A stretch of DNA of 64,000 nucleotides from Mauremys mutica (lineage: Eukaryota; Chordata; Testudines; Geoemydidae): NCBI RefSeq assembly GCF_020497125.1, contig NC_059074.1, positions 195,229,415-195,293,414 on the forward strand, given 5' to 3'. A model generated the notes under the pieces. That model saw only the letters and a program-made list of their open reading frames with translations. It ran no database searches and was not told the origin of the DNA. The position numbers and the translations under genes were made by a program. Shown here in pieces: positions 20,095 through 30,104 of the stretch; position 1 is the stretch's first letter, and every line of letters begins with the position of its first letter.

Positions 20095-23000
20095 ATGGCT
20101 ACTCTGACCAGGCCCCTGGAGCCTTTTGATGAGAATACAGAGCAGTGGCATGTGTATACTGAGCGTTTTGAGCTTTTTGTTATTGCAAATGACATTACAG
20201 AAGCGAAGAAGGTGCCAATATTCTTAACTGTTGTAGGGGCTAAAACCTACTCTCTGCTACGCAGCTTACTACACCCTGTTAAGCCTGAGACTAAATCTTA
20301 CAGTGACATTGTGGAAATCCTGGGGTCTCATTTCTCCCCAAAACCACTGGTAATTGCTGAAAGATATAGGTTCCACAAAAGAGACCAAAAGGAAGATGAA
20401 ACAGTTGTACAATTTGTAGCCATTTTAAAAAAGCTAGCAGAACACTGTGAATTTAAAGAGATGTTAAATGATGCCCTGCGTGACAGGTTAGTGTGTGGCC
20501 TCTGCAGTGAAGCTATACGGAAGCGCCTACTGACAGAGGCTCAGCTTACATTACAGAAGGCTGTTGATATTGCTGTCTCCATGGAACTGGCTACAAGGGA
20601 GGCACAATACATCGGTGCATCCCCTAGGGTGCAAAAAGTGTCACAAGAACTGACCCACAAAACGGTGCAGAGTCAAGAATATTACCGCTGTGGTAAGCTG
20701 GGTCACCAGGCATCAGAATGCTGGTGTAAGGACCTGGTGTGTCGACACTGTGGCAAAAAGGGACACATTGAGTATGCCTGTAAACAAAAGAAAAAGAGGC
20801 CTGTGGTCTGGCCGACAAAAAGAGGAACCTTGCATACCCTAGAGCAGACCCAGGATGATCAAGGTGACACCTCCTCACAAGAGGAAGTGCCATTGCATGT
20901 TTTGTCTTTGGCAGCGGGCTCACATGAATACTGGGTAACCCCTTTATTGGAGGGCAAACCTATACGCATGGAACTAGACACCGGTGCAGCTGTCTCGCTG
21001 GTTCCTGAGACTGTGTATAAGGAAAAGCTACAGCATCTTCCGCTTAAGGCAACAAAAACTGTTCTGAAGACGTATACAGGTGAAGCTGTGCCCATGTTGG
21101 GCACTATTGATGTTAAGGTGGAGCTCAATGGACAGGCGGCTAAATTGCCACTGTTTGTGGTGAGAGGTGACTACCGAGCCTTAATGGGTAGGTCTTGGCT
21201 TGGGAAGATTCAACTGAACTGGGCAGAAGTGCACTGGATGACTAAAGAAGAAACCAGTCTAACCCCTATTCTAAGGAAACATGCTGCTGTTTTTGGAGAT
21301 GATTTGGGAAGTATGAAGGGAATCACTGTGACATTGAACATTAAACCTGACAGTCCACCAAAATATCTGAAAGCCCGAACTGTGCCATATGCCATCAGGC
21401 CAAAAGTTGAAGCAGACCTGGAGCGCCTGGTCACCAATGGAGTCCTAATACCAGTTACCCATAGCTCATGGGCCACTCCTATCGTTCCAATCGTGAAGAA
21501 AGATGGCTCTCTCCGGATTTGCAGTGATTTTAAAGTCACTGTCAACCCAGTGTTGTGTGCAGAGCAATACCCGCTTCCCCGCATCGATGACCTCTTCGCA
21601 GGCCTGGCTGGGGGACAAAAGTTCAGTAAGATTGATCTGAGTCAAGCATATTTACAGATGCACGTCGATGAAAAGTCCCAAGAGCTGTTGACTATTGTGA
21701 CTCATAAGGGGCTTTATCGATACTGTTGCCTACCCTTTGGAATAACATCTGCTCCCGCCCTGTTCCAGAGGGCTATGGACCAGATCTTGTGTGGCTTGTC
21801 AGGAGTTCAGTGCTATCTGGATGATATCCTGGTCACTGGAAGAAATGAAGAGGATCACTTAAAGAATTTAGAGGCTACCCTACAAAGACTGGAAGAGTAT
21901 GGCCTACGAGTTCGCAAAGACAAGTGTGAATTCTTCAAGCCCTCTGTTGAATATTTGGGACACATCATTGATTCTGCAGGTCTTCATAAGGCCCCTGCAA
22001 AAGTTAAAGCTATTGTGGAGGCTCCCCCACCTCGAAATGTAAGCCAGCTGCGCTCGTTTCTAGGACTCCTGAACTATTATGGGAAGTTCATCTCACAGTT
22101 AGCCACACTGCTAAAACCACTTCATGAGCTCCTTGGGCAGAACAAGGCCTGGAAGTGGACTGAAGCCTGTGATGTTGCGTTTAACAAAGCTAAGGATGCA
22201 TTGCTAAATTCTGAAGTTCTAACGCACTTTGATCCATCCTTACCACTGCAATTGGCCTGCGATGCCTCCCCTTATGGAGTGGGAGCAGTCGTGTCACATA
22301 TTATGCCTTCAGGAGAAGAGAGACCTATTGCTTTTGCTTCACGCACTCTAAGCAAAGCAGAAACTAACTACGCCCAAATCGAACGTGAGGCATTAGGAAT
22401 TGTTTTTGGAATTCGGAAGTTTCATCAGTACCTGTTTGGGCGAAAATTTACTCTTCTCACAGACCATCGACCTCTGACATCAATTTTTGGACCCTACACA
22501 GGCATTCCCCCATTAGCTGCTAGTCGTATGCAACGTTGGGCATTGTTACTTTCAGCACACACATATGAAATCAAATATCGGAAATCCACTCTGCACGGCA
22601 ATGCAGATGGCCTCTCAAGGTTGCCTTTGCCGGTCAAACACCAAGATAGTGCCCAAAAGGAAATCTTCTACTTTGAACAGGTAGAGAATACACCCATCAC
22701 TGCTACTCAGATAAAGAAGGCAACTCGCGTTGACCCAGTATTGTCCCACGTTATGGACCTGGTGATGCATGGAAAAACTCGACAAACCTCTCCGGTCTCA
22801 TCCGACCTTGTTCCCTACATGTCCAAGCGGACGGAGTTATCGGTCCAATCTGGTTGTTTGTTGTGGGGGAGACGTGTCATTATTCCACCACCACTGAGAT
22901 CACAGATGTTAGAACAGCTACATTCCGGTCACTGTGGAATAGTGCGCATGAAGGAAATTGCACGAAGCTATTTTTGGTGGCCTGGACTGGACAGCGCTAT

Positions 23001-24069
23001 TGAAGAGAAGGCAAAAGCTTGTATGTCATGTCAGGGTGTAAGAAATGCACCCCAGTGGGCACCCCTACACTCATGGGACTGGCCTGAAAACCCGTGGCAA
23101 CGTATTCACGTTGACTTTGCTGGCCCCCTTGAAGGAAGCATGTTCTTGGTGGCAATAGATGCCCATTCTAAATGGCCAGAAGTCTCTATAATGCAGTCCA
23201 CTTCTGCAGAGAGTACTATCCAAAAACTACGAGGACTCTTTAGTCGTTTTGGTCTGCCAGAACAACTTGTGAGCGACAACGGACCGCAGTTCGTTTCTCA
23301 GGAGTTTCAAAATTTTATGAAGGCAAATGGGATACACCACATCACGTCAGCACCATATCATCCGTCCACCAACGGATTAGCTGAAAGATTTGTGCAGACA
23401 ATGAAAAACGCTTTGAAATCAGCAAGGGGACAACACTCCATTCAAAAGCGTCTGGATACCTTTTTACTTTCCTACAGAAACACACCTCATGCTACGACCC
23501 ACGCATCTCCGGCCTTTCTAATGATGGGACGACAGCTGCGCACTTGCTTTGATCTGCTGAAACCTTCTGAACCCCGACAAATTGTGCAACATCAGCAGCA
23601 ATATCAAGTCATCAGACGGGCACCCAGAGCAAAAGACCGAACCTTTAGCCCGGGACAGCCAGTTTTGGCTCGGAATTATACTTCCAGAGCTAAATGGGTT
23701 CCGGCCACAGTCATCACTCAAACAGGACCTGTTTCCTACACAGTCCGGACTGCAGAGAATCTTACCTGGCGGCGACATGTAGATCAGCTGTTGCCAGGTC
23801 ATGCCAGTCCTCAGGACCCATCTGCAGTTGAGGGGTCTGACTTCACCTCTTCTGGTGAGGGACCGAATCACGAGTCACCTGTTTCTGACTGTTCTCCTCC
23901 ATTACTGCTGGCGGCTGAGATACCCCTTTGCCCAGCACGAGCTGATACCACCTCCTCACCTGTTCGTGCTGCGGACCCTGAGCCCCTAGTGCTTTCGGGT
24001 GCAATAACACCAGAAGTTCGCCGTAATCCACCTAGAGACAGAAGGCCTCCTCATCGGCTGGATCTTTAG
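20095..24069 (+). CDS. Gag-Pol polyprotein of a Ty3/gypsy (Mag-like) retrotransposon
   Basis: One uninterrupted frame of 1324 residues encodes gag and pol with no frameshift. Order: gag with two CCHC knuckles (196-209 and 216-229), aspartic protease with D295 in LDTGA, reverse transcriptase (D514 in KIDLSQAY, YLDD at 574-577), RNase H (D723, E765, D790), integrase zinc domain (H943, H946, C976, C979), integrase core D1007, D1061, E1097 with exactly 35 residues between the last two, and a GPY-type module (GPVSYTV at 1211-1217). Every pol catalytic residue listed is present. The first knuckle is damaged: its first cysteine position is Y196, while C199, H204 and C209 remain; the second (C216, C219, H224, C229) is intact. 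The start at 20095 follows a 122-base leader and begins MATLTRPLEPF, a plausible gag start. No chromodomain is seen. Protein function in this copy is inferred. Confidence 0.95.
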   Translation: MATLTRPLEPFDENTEQWHVYTERFELFVIANDITEAKKVPIFLTVVGAKTYSLLRSLLHPVKPETKSYSDIVEILGSHFSPKPLVIAERYRFHKRDQKEDETVVQFVAILKKLAEHCEFKEMLNDALRDRLVCGLCSEAIRKRLLTEAQLTLQKAVDIAVSMELATREAQYIGASPRVQKVSQELTHKTVQSQEYYRCGKLGHQASECWCKDLVCRHCGKKGHIEYACKQKKKRPVVWPTKRGTLHTLEQTQDDQGDTSSQEEVPLHVLSLAAGSHEYWVTPLLEGKPIRMELDTGAAVSLVPETVYKEKLQHLPLKATKTVLKTYTGEAVPMLGTIDVKVELNGQAAKLPLFVVRGDYRALMGRSWLGKIQLNWAEVHWMTKEETSLTPILRKHAAVFGDDLGSMKGITVTLNIKPDSPPKYLKARTVPYAIRPKVEADLERLVTNGVLIPVTHSSWATPIVPIVKKDGSLRICSDFKVTVNPVLCAEQYPLPRIDDLFAGLAGGQKFSKIDLSQAYLQMHVDEKSQELLTIVTHKGLYRYCCLPFGITSAPALFQRAMDQILCGLSGVQCYLDDILVTGRNEEDHLKNLEATLQRLEEYGLRVRKDKCEFFKPSVEYLGHIIDSAGLHKAPAKVKAIVEAPPPRNVSQLRSFLGLLNYYGKFISQLATLLKPLHELLGQNKAWKWTEACDVAFNKAKDALLNSEVLTHFDPSLPLQLACDASPYGVGAVVSHIMPSGEERPIAFASRTLSKAETNYAQIEREALGIVFGIRKFHQYLFGRKFTLLTDHRPLTSIFGPYTGIPPLAASRMQRWALLLSAHTYEIKYRKSTLHGNADGLSRLPLPVKHQDSAQKEIFYFEQVENTPITATQIKKATRVDPVLSHVMDLVMHGKTRQTSPVSSDLVPYMSKRTELSVQSGCLLWGRRVIIPPPLRSQMLEQLHSGHCGIVRMKEIARSYFWWPGLDSAIEEKAKACMSCQGVRNAPQWAPLHSWDWPENPWQRIHVDFAGPLEGSMFLVAIDAHSKWPEVSIMQSTSAESTIQKLRGLFSRFGLPEQLVSDNGPQFVSQEFQNFMKANGIHHITSAPYHPSTNGLAERFVQTMKNALKSARGQHSIQKRLDTFLLSYRNTPHATTHASPAFLMMGRQLRTCFDLLKPSEPRQIVQHQQQYQVIRRAPRAKDRTFSPGQPVLARNYTSRAKWVPATVITQTGPVSYTVRTAENLTWRRHVDQLLPGHASPQDPSAVEGSDFTSSGEGPNHESPVSDCSPPLLLAAEIPLCPARADTTSSPVRAADPEPLVLSGAITPEVRRNPPRDRRPPHRLDL

Positions 24070-24185
24070 CTAGGGCGAACCCACGGTTATGGGGCAAAAT
24101 AATCCCCAGGGTTTAGCCGGGAATGGAGGCAGTCTACCCTCCTTCTCTAGTCTAGTGTGTGTTTTATTTAGGGGATGTTCTTATT

Positions 24186-24200
24186 AGGGGGGGAGGAATA
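24186..24200 (+). promoter_or_regulatory. Polypurine tract
   Basis: AGGGGGGGAGGAATA lies directly before the 3' LTR, the expected position for the plus-strand primer of reverse transcription. Confidence 0.85.
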
Positions 24201-24393
24201 TGTTGTGTATTTGGTTGTCATGGTTTTTGTTGCTATGGCAACTGAGTTAGATTATTATGGGTTAGCTCAGCCGGTTTCAACCAGCTGAGTGAGCTCTCTG
24301 TATATCTGTAAATAAAATGGAGGTTTTGGTTAGCTTCCTGCTCTCTGGCCTCAAGTGATTGCTTCCTACACCGGCTGCCCCAAGGATATAACA
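24201..24393 (+). repeat. 3' LTR of the Ty3/gypsy element
   Basis: 193 bp, identical to the 5' LTR except T at 24336 in place of G. Followed by the CCTTG duplication at 24394-24398. Confidence 0.95.
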
Positions 24394-24398
24394 CCTTG

Positions 24399-25729
24399 AG
24401 TTAAGGACAAGGAGAAAGTTCTTGGTGAGTTGGAAGGAACGAGAGAAAATAAAACTGGATGTCGTGAGAGGAGAGGGAGCAGGGTAAAGAAAGGACCTCA
24501 GAAAATTTGGCAAGACAGGATGGGAGCAGAGGGGCAAGGAACCCAGCACATGAACCTTTTGAAGTCAGAAAAAACTTGTACCTAATGAACTGGGATGGAG
24601 GCGTTCAACCTCCCACCCTAAGCAGGTGTTGGCATATCCCCTCTTCGCTCACTCAGAATCCAGATCCCATCCTATCACTCCTAATATATAGCCACTCACA
24701 CAACACAACTAATATTTACACCTCATCGCCAAGGATTCCAAGTAGTCACAACCCTTAACTAATCCCCACAACACTCCTGGGCAGGCGGTAAGTGTGATTA
24801 TCTTCACATCACAAATAAGGAAACCAAGACACAGCAGCTAAGCAGCGTGTTTAAAGTCACCCAGAAGATCAGGAGTGCTTGGTGTCCTGGCTGGTGCACT
24901 AAGAATATAGACACTTTCACCCAAGGACCTGATACCATTTTAAAAACAGTCAAACCTCAAACCACTTCAGTGAGGTTACGGTAAGTAGGAGCCCCGAAAC
25001 ATTTCCCTGCTCTAACTACTACAGCATACTCCCTACTCGTGCAGAAGAAACTGAATAGGTGACATTCTACTTACTGTGGCATAAGGTGCCAGAGTTATCA
25101 GCCTGGTACACAAAACAGATGGATTACGCTGCTGACAAGTTCTCTGTCAAGAGAGAAATTGGGACAGAGGTATCATTCCACTGTTTGGGCAACAGAGAAG
25201 CTGAGAGCCTGTTGCATCCCCTACTTCAGTGAATATCAGAGCCTGAGATCCTGCCAACTTTCTGTCCTCAATTTCCCTTTCTCCTGCATTCTATTTGTGC
25301 CACAGCGAAGTCTGCACTTCTGATGTAAAGATGCCCACGCACATTCAAAGAGTTCTTTTTATGAGACTGTATTATAGAGTTATCTCTGCATCTATTAAGG
25401 ACTAGACAAGTCTGTTGCCTTAACACCTGGAAAACAAGTCTTTAAGCTCTAATTAACCAAATCATGAAAACTCTGCTTTAAGGATTTAGTAATCTGTAAA
25501 AAGCAAACCGGATTCTGAAATCAAATGGCAAAAAATTAATCAGAGTCAGAACCTAAATGTTCTATTGAATGTGTTAGAATTTTTTTCTTAAATATCCTCC
25601 CCACTCTCAACAATATATTTGAGTCCTCAGGGCTTAAACTCACAAACAAACCATTAAATGGAAACAGCATTATTGATGGTTAGAAATGGAAGCTGGCAGT
25701 AAGGAGATGTAATGTACAGGAATTAATAA
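24399..25729. other. Unassigned, with a MIR-like SINE
   Basis: At about 24762-24905 the minus strand shows an old SINE (on the plus strand TCACAAATAAGGAAACCAAG and AAAGTCACCCAGAAGATCAG), resembling MIR/CORE-type copies. The rest is AT-rich and unrecognised. Confidence 0.35.
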
Positions 25730-26765
25730 ATTCATAGAGTCTAAGACCAGAAGGGATCATTGTGATAATCTAGTCTGACCTCCAGTATAACACAGGCTAT
25801 AGAACTTCCCCAAAATAATAGAACATATTCTTTAGAAAAACATCTAATCCTGATTTTAAAATGGTCCATGATGGAGAATCCACCACAACCTTTGATCAAT
25901 TGTTCCAATGATTAGTTACTCTCATCATTACAAATTTACAACTTATTTAGAATCTAAATTTGTCTAGCATAAGCTTCCAGCCATTAGATTGTGTTATACC
26001 TTTTCTACTAGATTGACCAGCCCATTGTTAAATATTTGTTCCCCATGTACGTACTCTTGCCTGTAATCACCCCTTAACCTTCTCTTTGTTAAGTAGAATA
26101 GATTGAGCTCATTCATTGAGTCCATCACTATAATAGGCATGCTTTCTAAATCACTTAATTTTTCTCAGAGCTCTTTGAACACTCTCAACGTCTTTCCAGA
26201 GCTGTGGACACCAGAACTAAACACAATATTCCAGCAGCGGTCACCCCAGCACCACATACAGAGGTAAAATAACCTCTCTGCTACTCAAGAGTCTCCTGTG
26301 TATGCATCCCAGGATTGCATTAGCATTTTTGGCCACAGCATCACACAGAGAGCTCATGTTCAGCTGATTATCCACCATGACTCCCAAATCTTTGTCAGGG
26401 TCATTACTTTCCAGGATAGAGTCCCCCATCCTGTAAGTATGGCCTACAGTCTTTGGTCTCAGATGTATGCATTCACATGTAGCCGTATTAAAAGGCATAT
26501 TGTTTGCTTGCACCCAGTTTACCAAGTGATCCAGATCGCTCTGAATCAATGACCTGCCCTCTTCATTATTTACTACTCTCAATTTTGTGTTATCTGCAAA
26601 CTTTATAAGTGATTATTTTATGTTTTCTTCCAGGTCATTGATAAAGGTGTTGTATAGCACAGGGCCAAGAACCACTCCCTGTAGTACCCCACTGGAAACG
26701 GAGCTGCTTGATGACAATTCCCCATTTACAGTTACATTTTAAGACCTATCAGTTGGGTAAATAGT
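25730..26765 (-). repeat. CR1 LINE, 3' part, minus strand
   Basis: The 3' end on the plus strand reads TTCATAGAGTCTAAGACCAG and GGGATCATTGTGATAATCTA, the CR1 terminal region in reverse. About 1 kb is kept, from inside reverse transcriptase to the 3' end, a typical 5'-truncated copy. Confidence 0.82.
26241..26762 (-). pseudogene. CR1 ORF2 reverse transcriptase, C-terminal relic
   Basis: CR1 ORF2 encodes an endonuclease and reverse transcriptase. This copy keeps the end of the polymerase domain and the thumb. Around 26760-26700 the frame reads toward a stretch in the block-B region (VLGP-like), then an ADDT-type active-site motif near 26600 reads KFADNTKL, with asparagine for the second catalytic aspartate. 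The open 113-codon part (26582-26241) has DLDHLVNWVQANNMPFNTATC, LRPKTVGHTYRMG, SDPDKDLGV-like and AVAKNANAILGCIHRRLLS, all familiar CR1 thumb sequence. The pieces are in different frames and the copy is 5' truncated, so it is inactive. Confidence 0.75.
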
Positions 26766-26792
26766 TTTGGAACTCTCTAATGGCCCTCACTA

Positions 26793-27188
26793 GCTATGTT
26801 TACACTGCGCATTAAGCTGTCTGTCTGTGGGATCCAGGCTTGTGGATTTGGTGTTTCCAAGCTCATGCTTGAGCGTCCACACTGCATTGTAAACCCGGGT
26901 TTACAAGTGCTGGACCCAGGTCTCACAGTTGTGCTAATACATCCATACTGCACTACGCAGCCCTTCTGACTTGGGTCTGCAGCTTCAGCTGCGTCCACAC
27001 TGCAAATTGACAGGGCTTGGACCCGAGTCTCAGTGGAACTTGGGCTCTGACCCCTCCCACCCAGCAGGTCCTAGTACCAGGCTCCTGAGTTCTGCTGACC
27101 CAAGACTGATTTGTATGTGGATGGAAGGGGAGCTTGGACTCAAACCTGATTCAGAGCCTGGGGCTTAGTGAGCAGTGTAGACATATCC
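26793..27188. mobile_element. Harbinger-type MITE
   Basis: GCTATGTTTACACTGC at the left and GCAGTGTAGACATATCC at the right are inverted ends. The interior alternates GTCCACACTGCA-type phrases with CCCGAGTCTCAG and CAGGCTTGTGG motifs. No coding capacity recognised. Confidence 0.6.
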
Positions 27189-27324
27189 ACTGTCTTCTTA
27201 GTTTTGGAAGCCATCAGAACCCTGCCCGAGCAGCAGTGTATACATGTAGCTAGGCTTCACATGTTATTCATGTTTAGTAAACACGGTTATTTGGACCCCA
27301 CCATGCCTTTGTGATTCCTTTGTA

Positions 27325-27400
27325 TGATACAAGACACAACAGGAGACCTAGGTTCTATTTCCAGGTCTGTCCCAACGTACTCTGCGTTGTTAGGTCAAAT
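27325..27400 (+). repeat. SINE head fragment
   Basis: AGGAGACCTAGGTTCTATTT and CCAGGTCTGTCCCAAC match the tRNA-like to body part of the Cry SINE; truncated by or next to the following MITE. Confidence 0.45.
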
Positions 27401-27404
27401 AGAA

Positions 27405-27485
27405 CCTGATTTTACAAAGACGCTGACCACATACAACGTTCATTGTAATTGGAGTTGTGGGTGCTGCTCAACTCTGAAAATCAGG
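27405..27485. repeat. 81-bp palindromic MITE
   Basis: CCTGATTTTACAAAGACGCT faces CTCAACTCTGAAAATCAGG; the centre has TTGTAATTGGAGTTGTGGGT. One arm of the same type occurs at 3235-3265. Confidence 0.5.
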
Positions 27486-27489
27486 CTCT

Positions 27490-28066
27490 TTGGCTCTCTA
27501 AGCCTAAGTTTTCAGTTAGGTGCTTTTTTTAATGTAACAGCTCTTTTATTAATCAGTCATACATACGTTTACTAATGACTAAGGAATTAGTTCTGCCATC
27601 CCACTATAATTACATATATAAAAATCAAACTATCTACTCTTATGAGGGATTAAGCAGGCAATTTTTTCCCCCTGAACATAGACTTTTCTAACTCTATTAA
27701 GATCTACATCCAGCAAAATGTAAACTGAACATTTTTGACACTTAAAATTGCACTGTAAAAAGCCTTTGGAGATCAAAGGTTTTTGAAGTTCCTTGAAGTT
27801 GTACTTGAAATAAACAACTTTAAAAAAAAATCCTACATCTTATTTGAGGATCAATGGTAGCTGATAGACTGTTTATTCTTAGTTGCAATGTGGGGTGTTG
27901 TTTGTGGTTTTTTTTTATAATAAAAACAAGGTTCTTCTTAACCCCTTCACAGGCAGTTCTTGAGCAGCCTCGATGCAGCATTAGGATGGAACAAGATAGC
28001 TACCCAGGGCAGCACCAATGCTGTATGTTGCTCCCTGTCCCAGACACACGAGACAGCACTGAAATA
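27490..28066. other. No feature recognised
   Basis: AT-rich sequence with T and A runs (27520, 27820-27830, 27910); nothing assignable. Confidence 0.3.
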
Positions 28067-28242
28067 TAGGGTTGCCAACCCTCCAGGGTTGGTCTGGGGC
28101 CTCCTGGAATCAGCATTGATCTCCCAGTGACTAATGAACGCAATCCAAGAGATTTTAATAGGATATGTTAAGAAAATGACATTATGTCATGTTGGGGGAA
28201 AAAAATCTCCCAGAATAGCTTCAGTCAGAGTTGGAAATCCTA
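28067..28242. mobile_element. hAT MITE with perfect 8-bp duplication
   Basis: It starts TAGGGTTGCCAACCCTCCAG and ends AGAGTTGGAAATCCTA. CTGAAATA is duplicated exactly at 28059-28066 and 28243-28250. The inverted ends have diverged but the duplication has not. Confidence 0.8.
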
Positions 28243-28357
28243 CTGAAATAGTCAATAAAAATACTCTACTATGCTTTTTTATGATTTATTTCCTTAAGCT
28301 CTGAGGGCTACTCCCTCTCACGGCAGTCATTAACCTCAGTTTCTTTCAGTAGCTCAT

Positions 28358-28490
28358 CCTCAGACTGTAGACTAGAAGCCCTTTGGGGCAGGGACTGTCA
28401 CTTACTATAGGTCTGGACAGCACCTAGCCCAGTGGGGCTGCAACTTGCTTGGTCTCTAGGCACTACTGCAATATAAATGTAAAAGAATAT
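28358..28490 (+). repeat. Old dispersed SINE-like repeat
   Basis: GGGGCAGGGACTGTCACTTA, ACAGCACCTAGCCCAGTGGG and CTAGGCACTACTGCAATATA recur in reverse orientation at 52645-52735. It is an ancient amniote-type repeat; exact family not determined. Confidence 0.5.
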
Positions 28491-29195
28491 TGTTAAGGTT
28501 GTAAAGTCAAGCACTCAAAAGTTAGGAAATGCCAGAAGTAAGGTTGCCACCATGCAACTTTAGTTTGGCCTCCTTTGTGTGTAAGCATTATTTTACAGTC
28601 TTTAATTACATGATCACATACTATTTTTTTCCATCCAACCCCTGTTGCAGACACTGCCATGGGAAATTTCACCCCAAATGGTTTAAATTTGGCAAAGTTA
28701 TAAGCAACTGAAAATAGCATATTGTTCTGAGAAGTACCAGACAACTTTAACCAAGGCAGCACTCTCAGCTCTGCCTATAACAATGATAATAAAAGTATAT
28801 GGACATCATCATTTTCCAGGGACTTCTGATATGTACATGAACAGACACCTGTTTGTGTGTACCAGACCTCAGCTCCTGCAGACTCTTGAGCAAAGGGCAC
28901 AATTTGCACATTCAAATATGGGTGTTTACCTGCACACAACATGGAGATTGTTTGTTTGAAAATTGGTGAAAACAAACCCTGCAAAGACAGAGCATACAAC
29001 CTCTGCAGTACTCTACCACAGCAGGAGGCTATGACTGGCCGACAAACCTACCAGTGGGTTTCCTGCATGGTAGTACCGAGCACTAATAGGTCACTGAAAT
29101 TCATTTAATAGCAGGGTGTCTTTCTTGGGTCATGAACAAGTGCTGGGGTTAAAATGACATCAAACCACCTGCAAAAAAATATGCCATGTTTACTG
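28491..29195. other. No feature recognised
   Basis: Short frames only; no motif, tandem repeat or terminal repeat seen. Confidence 0.3.
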
Positions 29196-29400
29196 GATGT
29201 TGTTTGCAGTGTTTTAGGCACATTGGTCCCAGAATCTGAGAGAGGTAGGTGAGGTAATATCTTTTATTGGACCAACTTCTCTTGGTGGAAGGGACAAGTT
29301 TTTGAGCTTCACGGAGCTTCAGGTCTTGTCCATTCCACCAACAGCAGTTGGTCAATAAAAGATATTACATCACCTACCTTGTCTCTCTCTTTGTTATTGA
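29196..29400. repeat. Penelope-like tails (third subfamily) as an inverted pair
   Basis: The left arm, about 29238-29300, has GTGAGGTAATATCTTTTATT; the right arm, about 29322-29392, has its complement AATAAAAGATATTACATCAC. The outer left part carries AGTGTTTTAGGCACATTGGT, the reversed tail end seen in plus orientation at 42600-42625. The arms are about 60 bp each. Confidence 0.55.
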
Positions 29401-29781
29401 ATGGCCAAGGAAGTGGCTTCACTGAGCTAACTGTAGGTTTCATTAATCCTTTGGCATCTTCCATTATCTTTTTGCCATCATTAGAGTTTCAAAGTGAAGA
29501 AGGGTTGAATTTGTCCCGCAGTTTGCCAGTGTTTACATAACAGTATTCTAAAATGTGAGCTTTGCCTTTTAGTATAGATTTTTCCATTTAGGGAAGAATC
29601 CATTAAAGTAATTATGTGATACTTTCTAAACCTCCATCTGCAAAGTCAAATAGTTAAGTGAGTGACATTTCTTAATACAATATATAATTACAATACCTAT
29701 TTTTAAAATCATACATCTGGTGATACAGGAGGAATGGATCTTTAGAAAATATTCTCAAAGCTGGGAATTGAATGATTTCCT
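29401..29781. other. No feature recognised
   Basis: AT-rich spacer, no assignable element. Confidence 0.25.
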
Positions 29782-30018
29782 TCACTCTTGATAGGGACAG
29801 ACACAGTTGTTTAGAAGCCATAAGAACCTAAAAGCCATAAGAACAGTAAAAAACAATACCACTGCGGCCAAGACTACTATCCTACCTGAACTGCTAAGAT
29901 TCTCAGGTGTTCCATTTTGGCTATTGCTAGGTTGGGCTACAATAGCACAATGCTGGCTGCTCTGTGGGACTTGAAATCTAACCACCAAAGCAGGTTCATG
30001 CTTCATTTTTAGCTGCAA
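29782..30018 (-). CDS. Unrecognised 78-codon frame with one membrane segment (doubtful)
   Basis: I do not recognise this product. The frame reads on the minus strand from 30018. Residues 1-46 are polar and serine/asparagine-rich (SSQHCAIVAQPSNSQNGTPE), residues 47-69 form a single hydrophobic stretch (IVVLAAVVLFFTVLMAFRFL) and a short NNCVCPYQE tail follows. That layout would suit a small single-pass membrane protein or a 3' exon of one. On the minus strand a TCAGGTAGGATAG sequence inside the frame also looks like a splice donor, so an exon might end there. No ribosome context, partner gene or repeat explains it. A chance frame in AT-rich DNA remains the likeliest reading. Confidence 0.15.
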   Translation of the reverse strand: MQLKMKHEPALVVRFQVPQSSQHCAIVAQPSNSQNGTPENLSSSGRIVVLAAVVLFFTVLMAFRFLWLLNNCVCPYQE

Positions 30019-30104
30019 TTTTTCCTGTACTAAATATATTGAACATTTTTAAAAAGGCGTATTGTTTTCCTCTCGCGTCTCTCTTTCGTCACTATTCTCT
30101 TTGG

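Larger units (their letters stand above)
19780..24393 (+). mobile_element. Complete Ty3/gypsy LTR retrotransposon (Mag-like)
   Basis: A full element of 4614 bp: two 193-bp LTRs, primer binding site, one gag-pol frame, polypurine tract, and CCTTG duplicated at 19775-19779 and 24394-24398. The LTRs (TGTTGTGT to ATATAACA) differ at one base, G at 19915 and T at 24336, which indicates a very recent insertion. No envelope gene is present and only about 130 bp separate the pol stop from the 3' LTR. A serine-tRNA primer site and single fused frame fit the Mag lineage. Confidence 0.95.

Noticed and set aside
24070..24200. Possible envelope gene after pol in the Ty3/gypsy element
   Set aside because: Only about 130 bp lie between the pol stop and the 3' LTR, so no envelope gene can be present.
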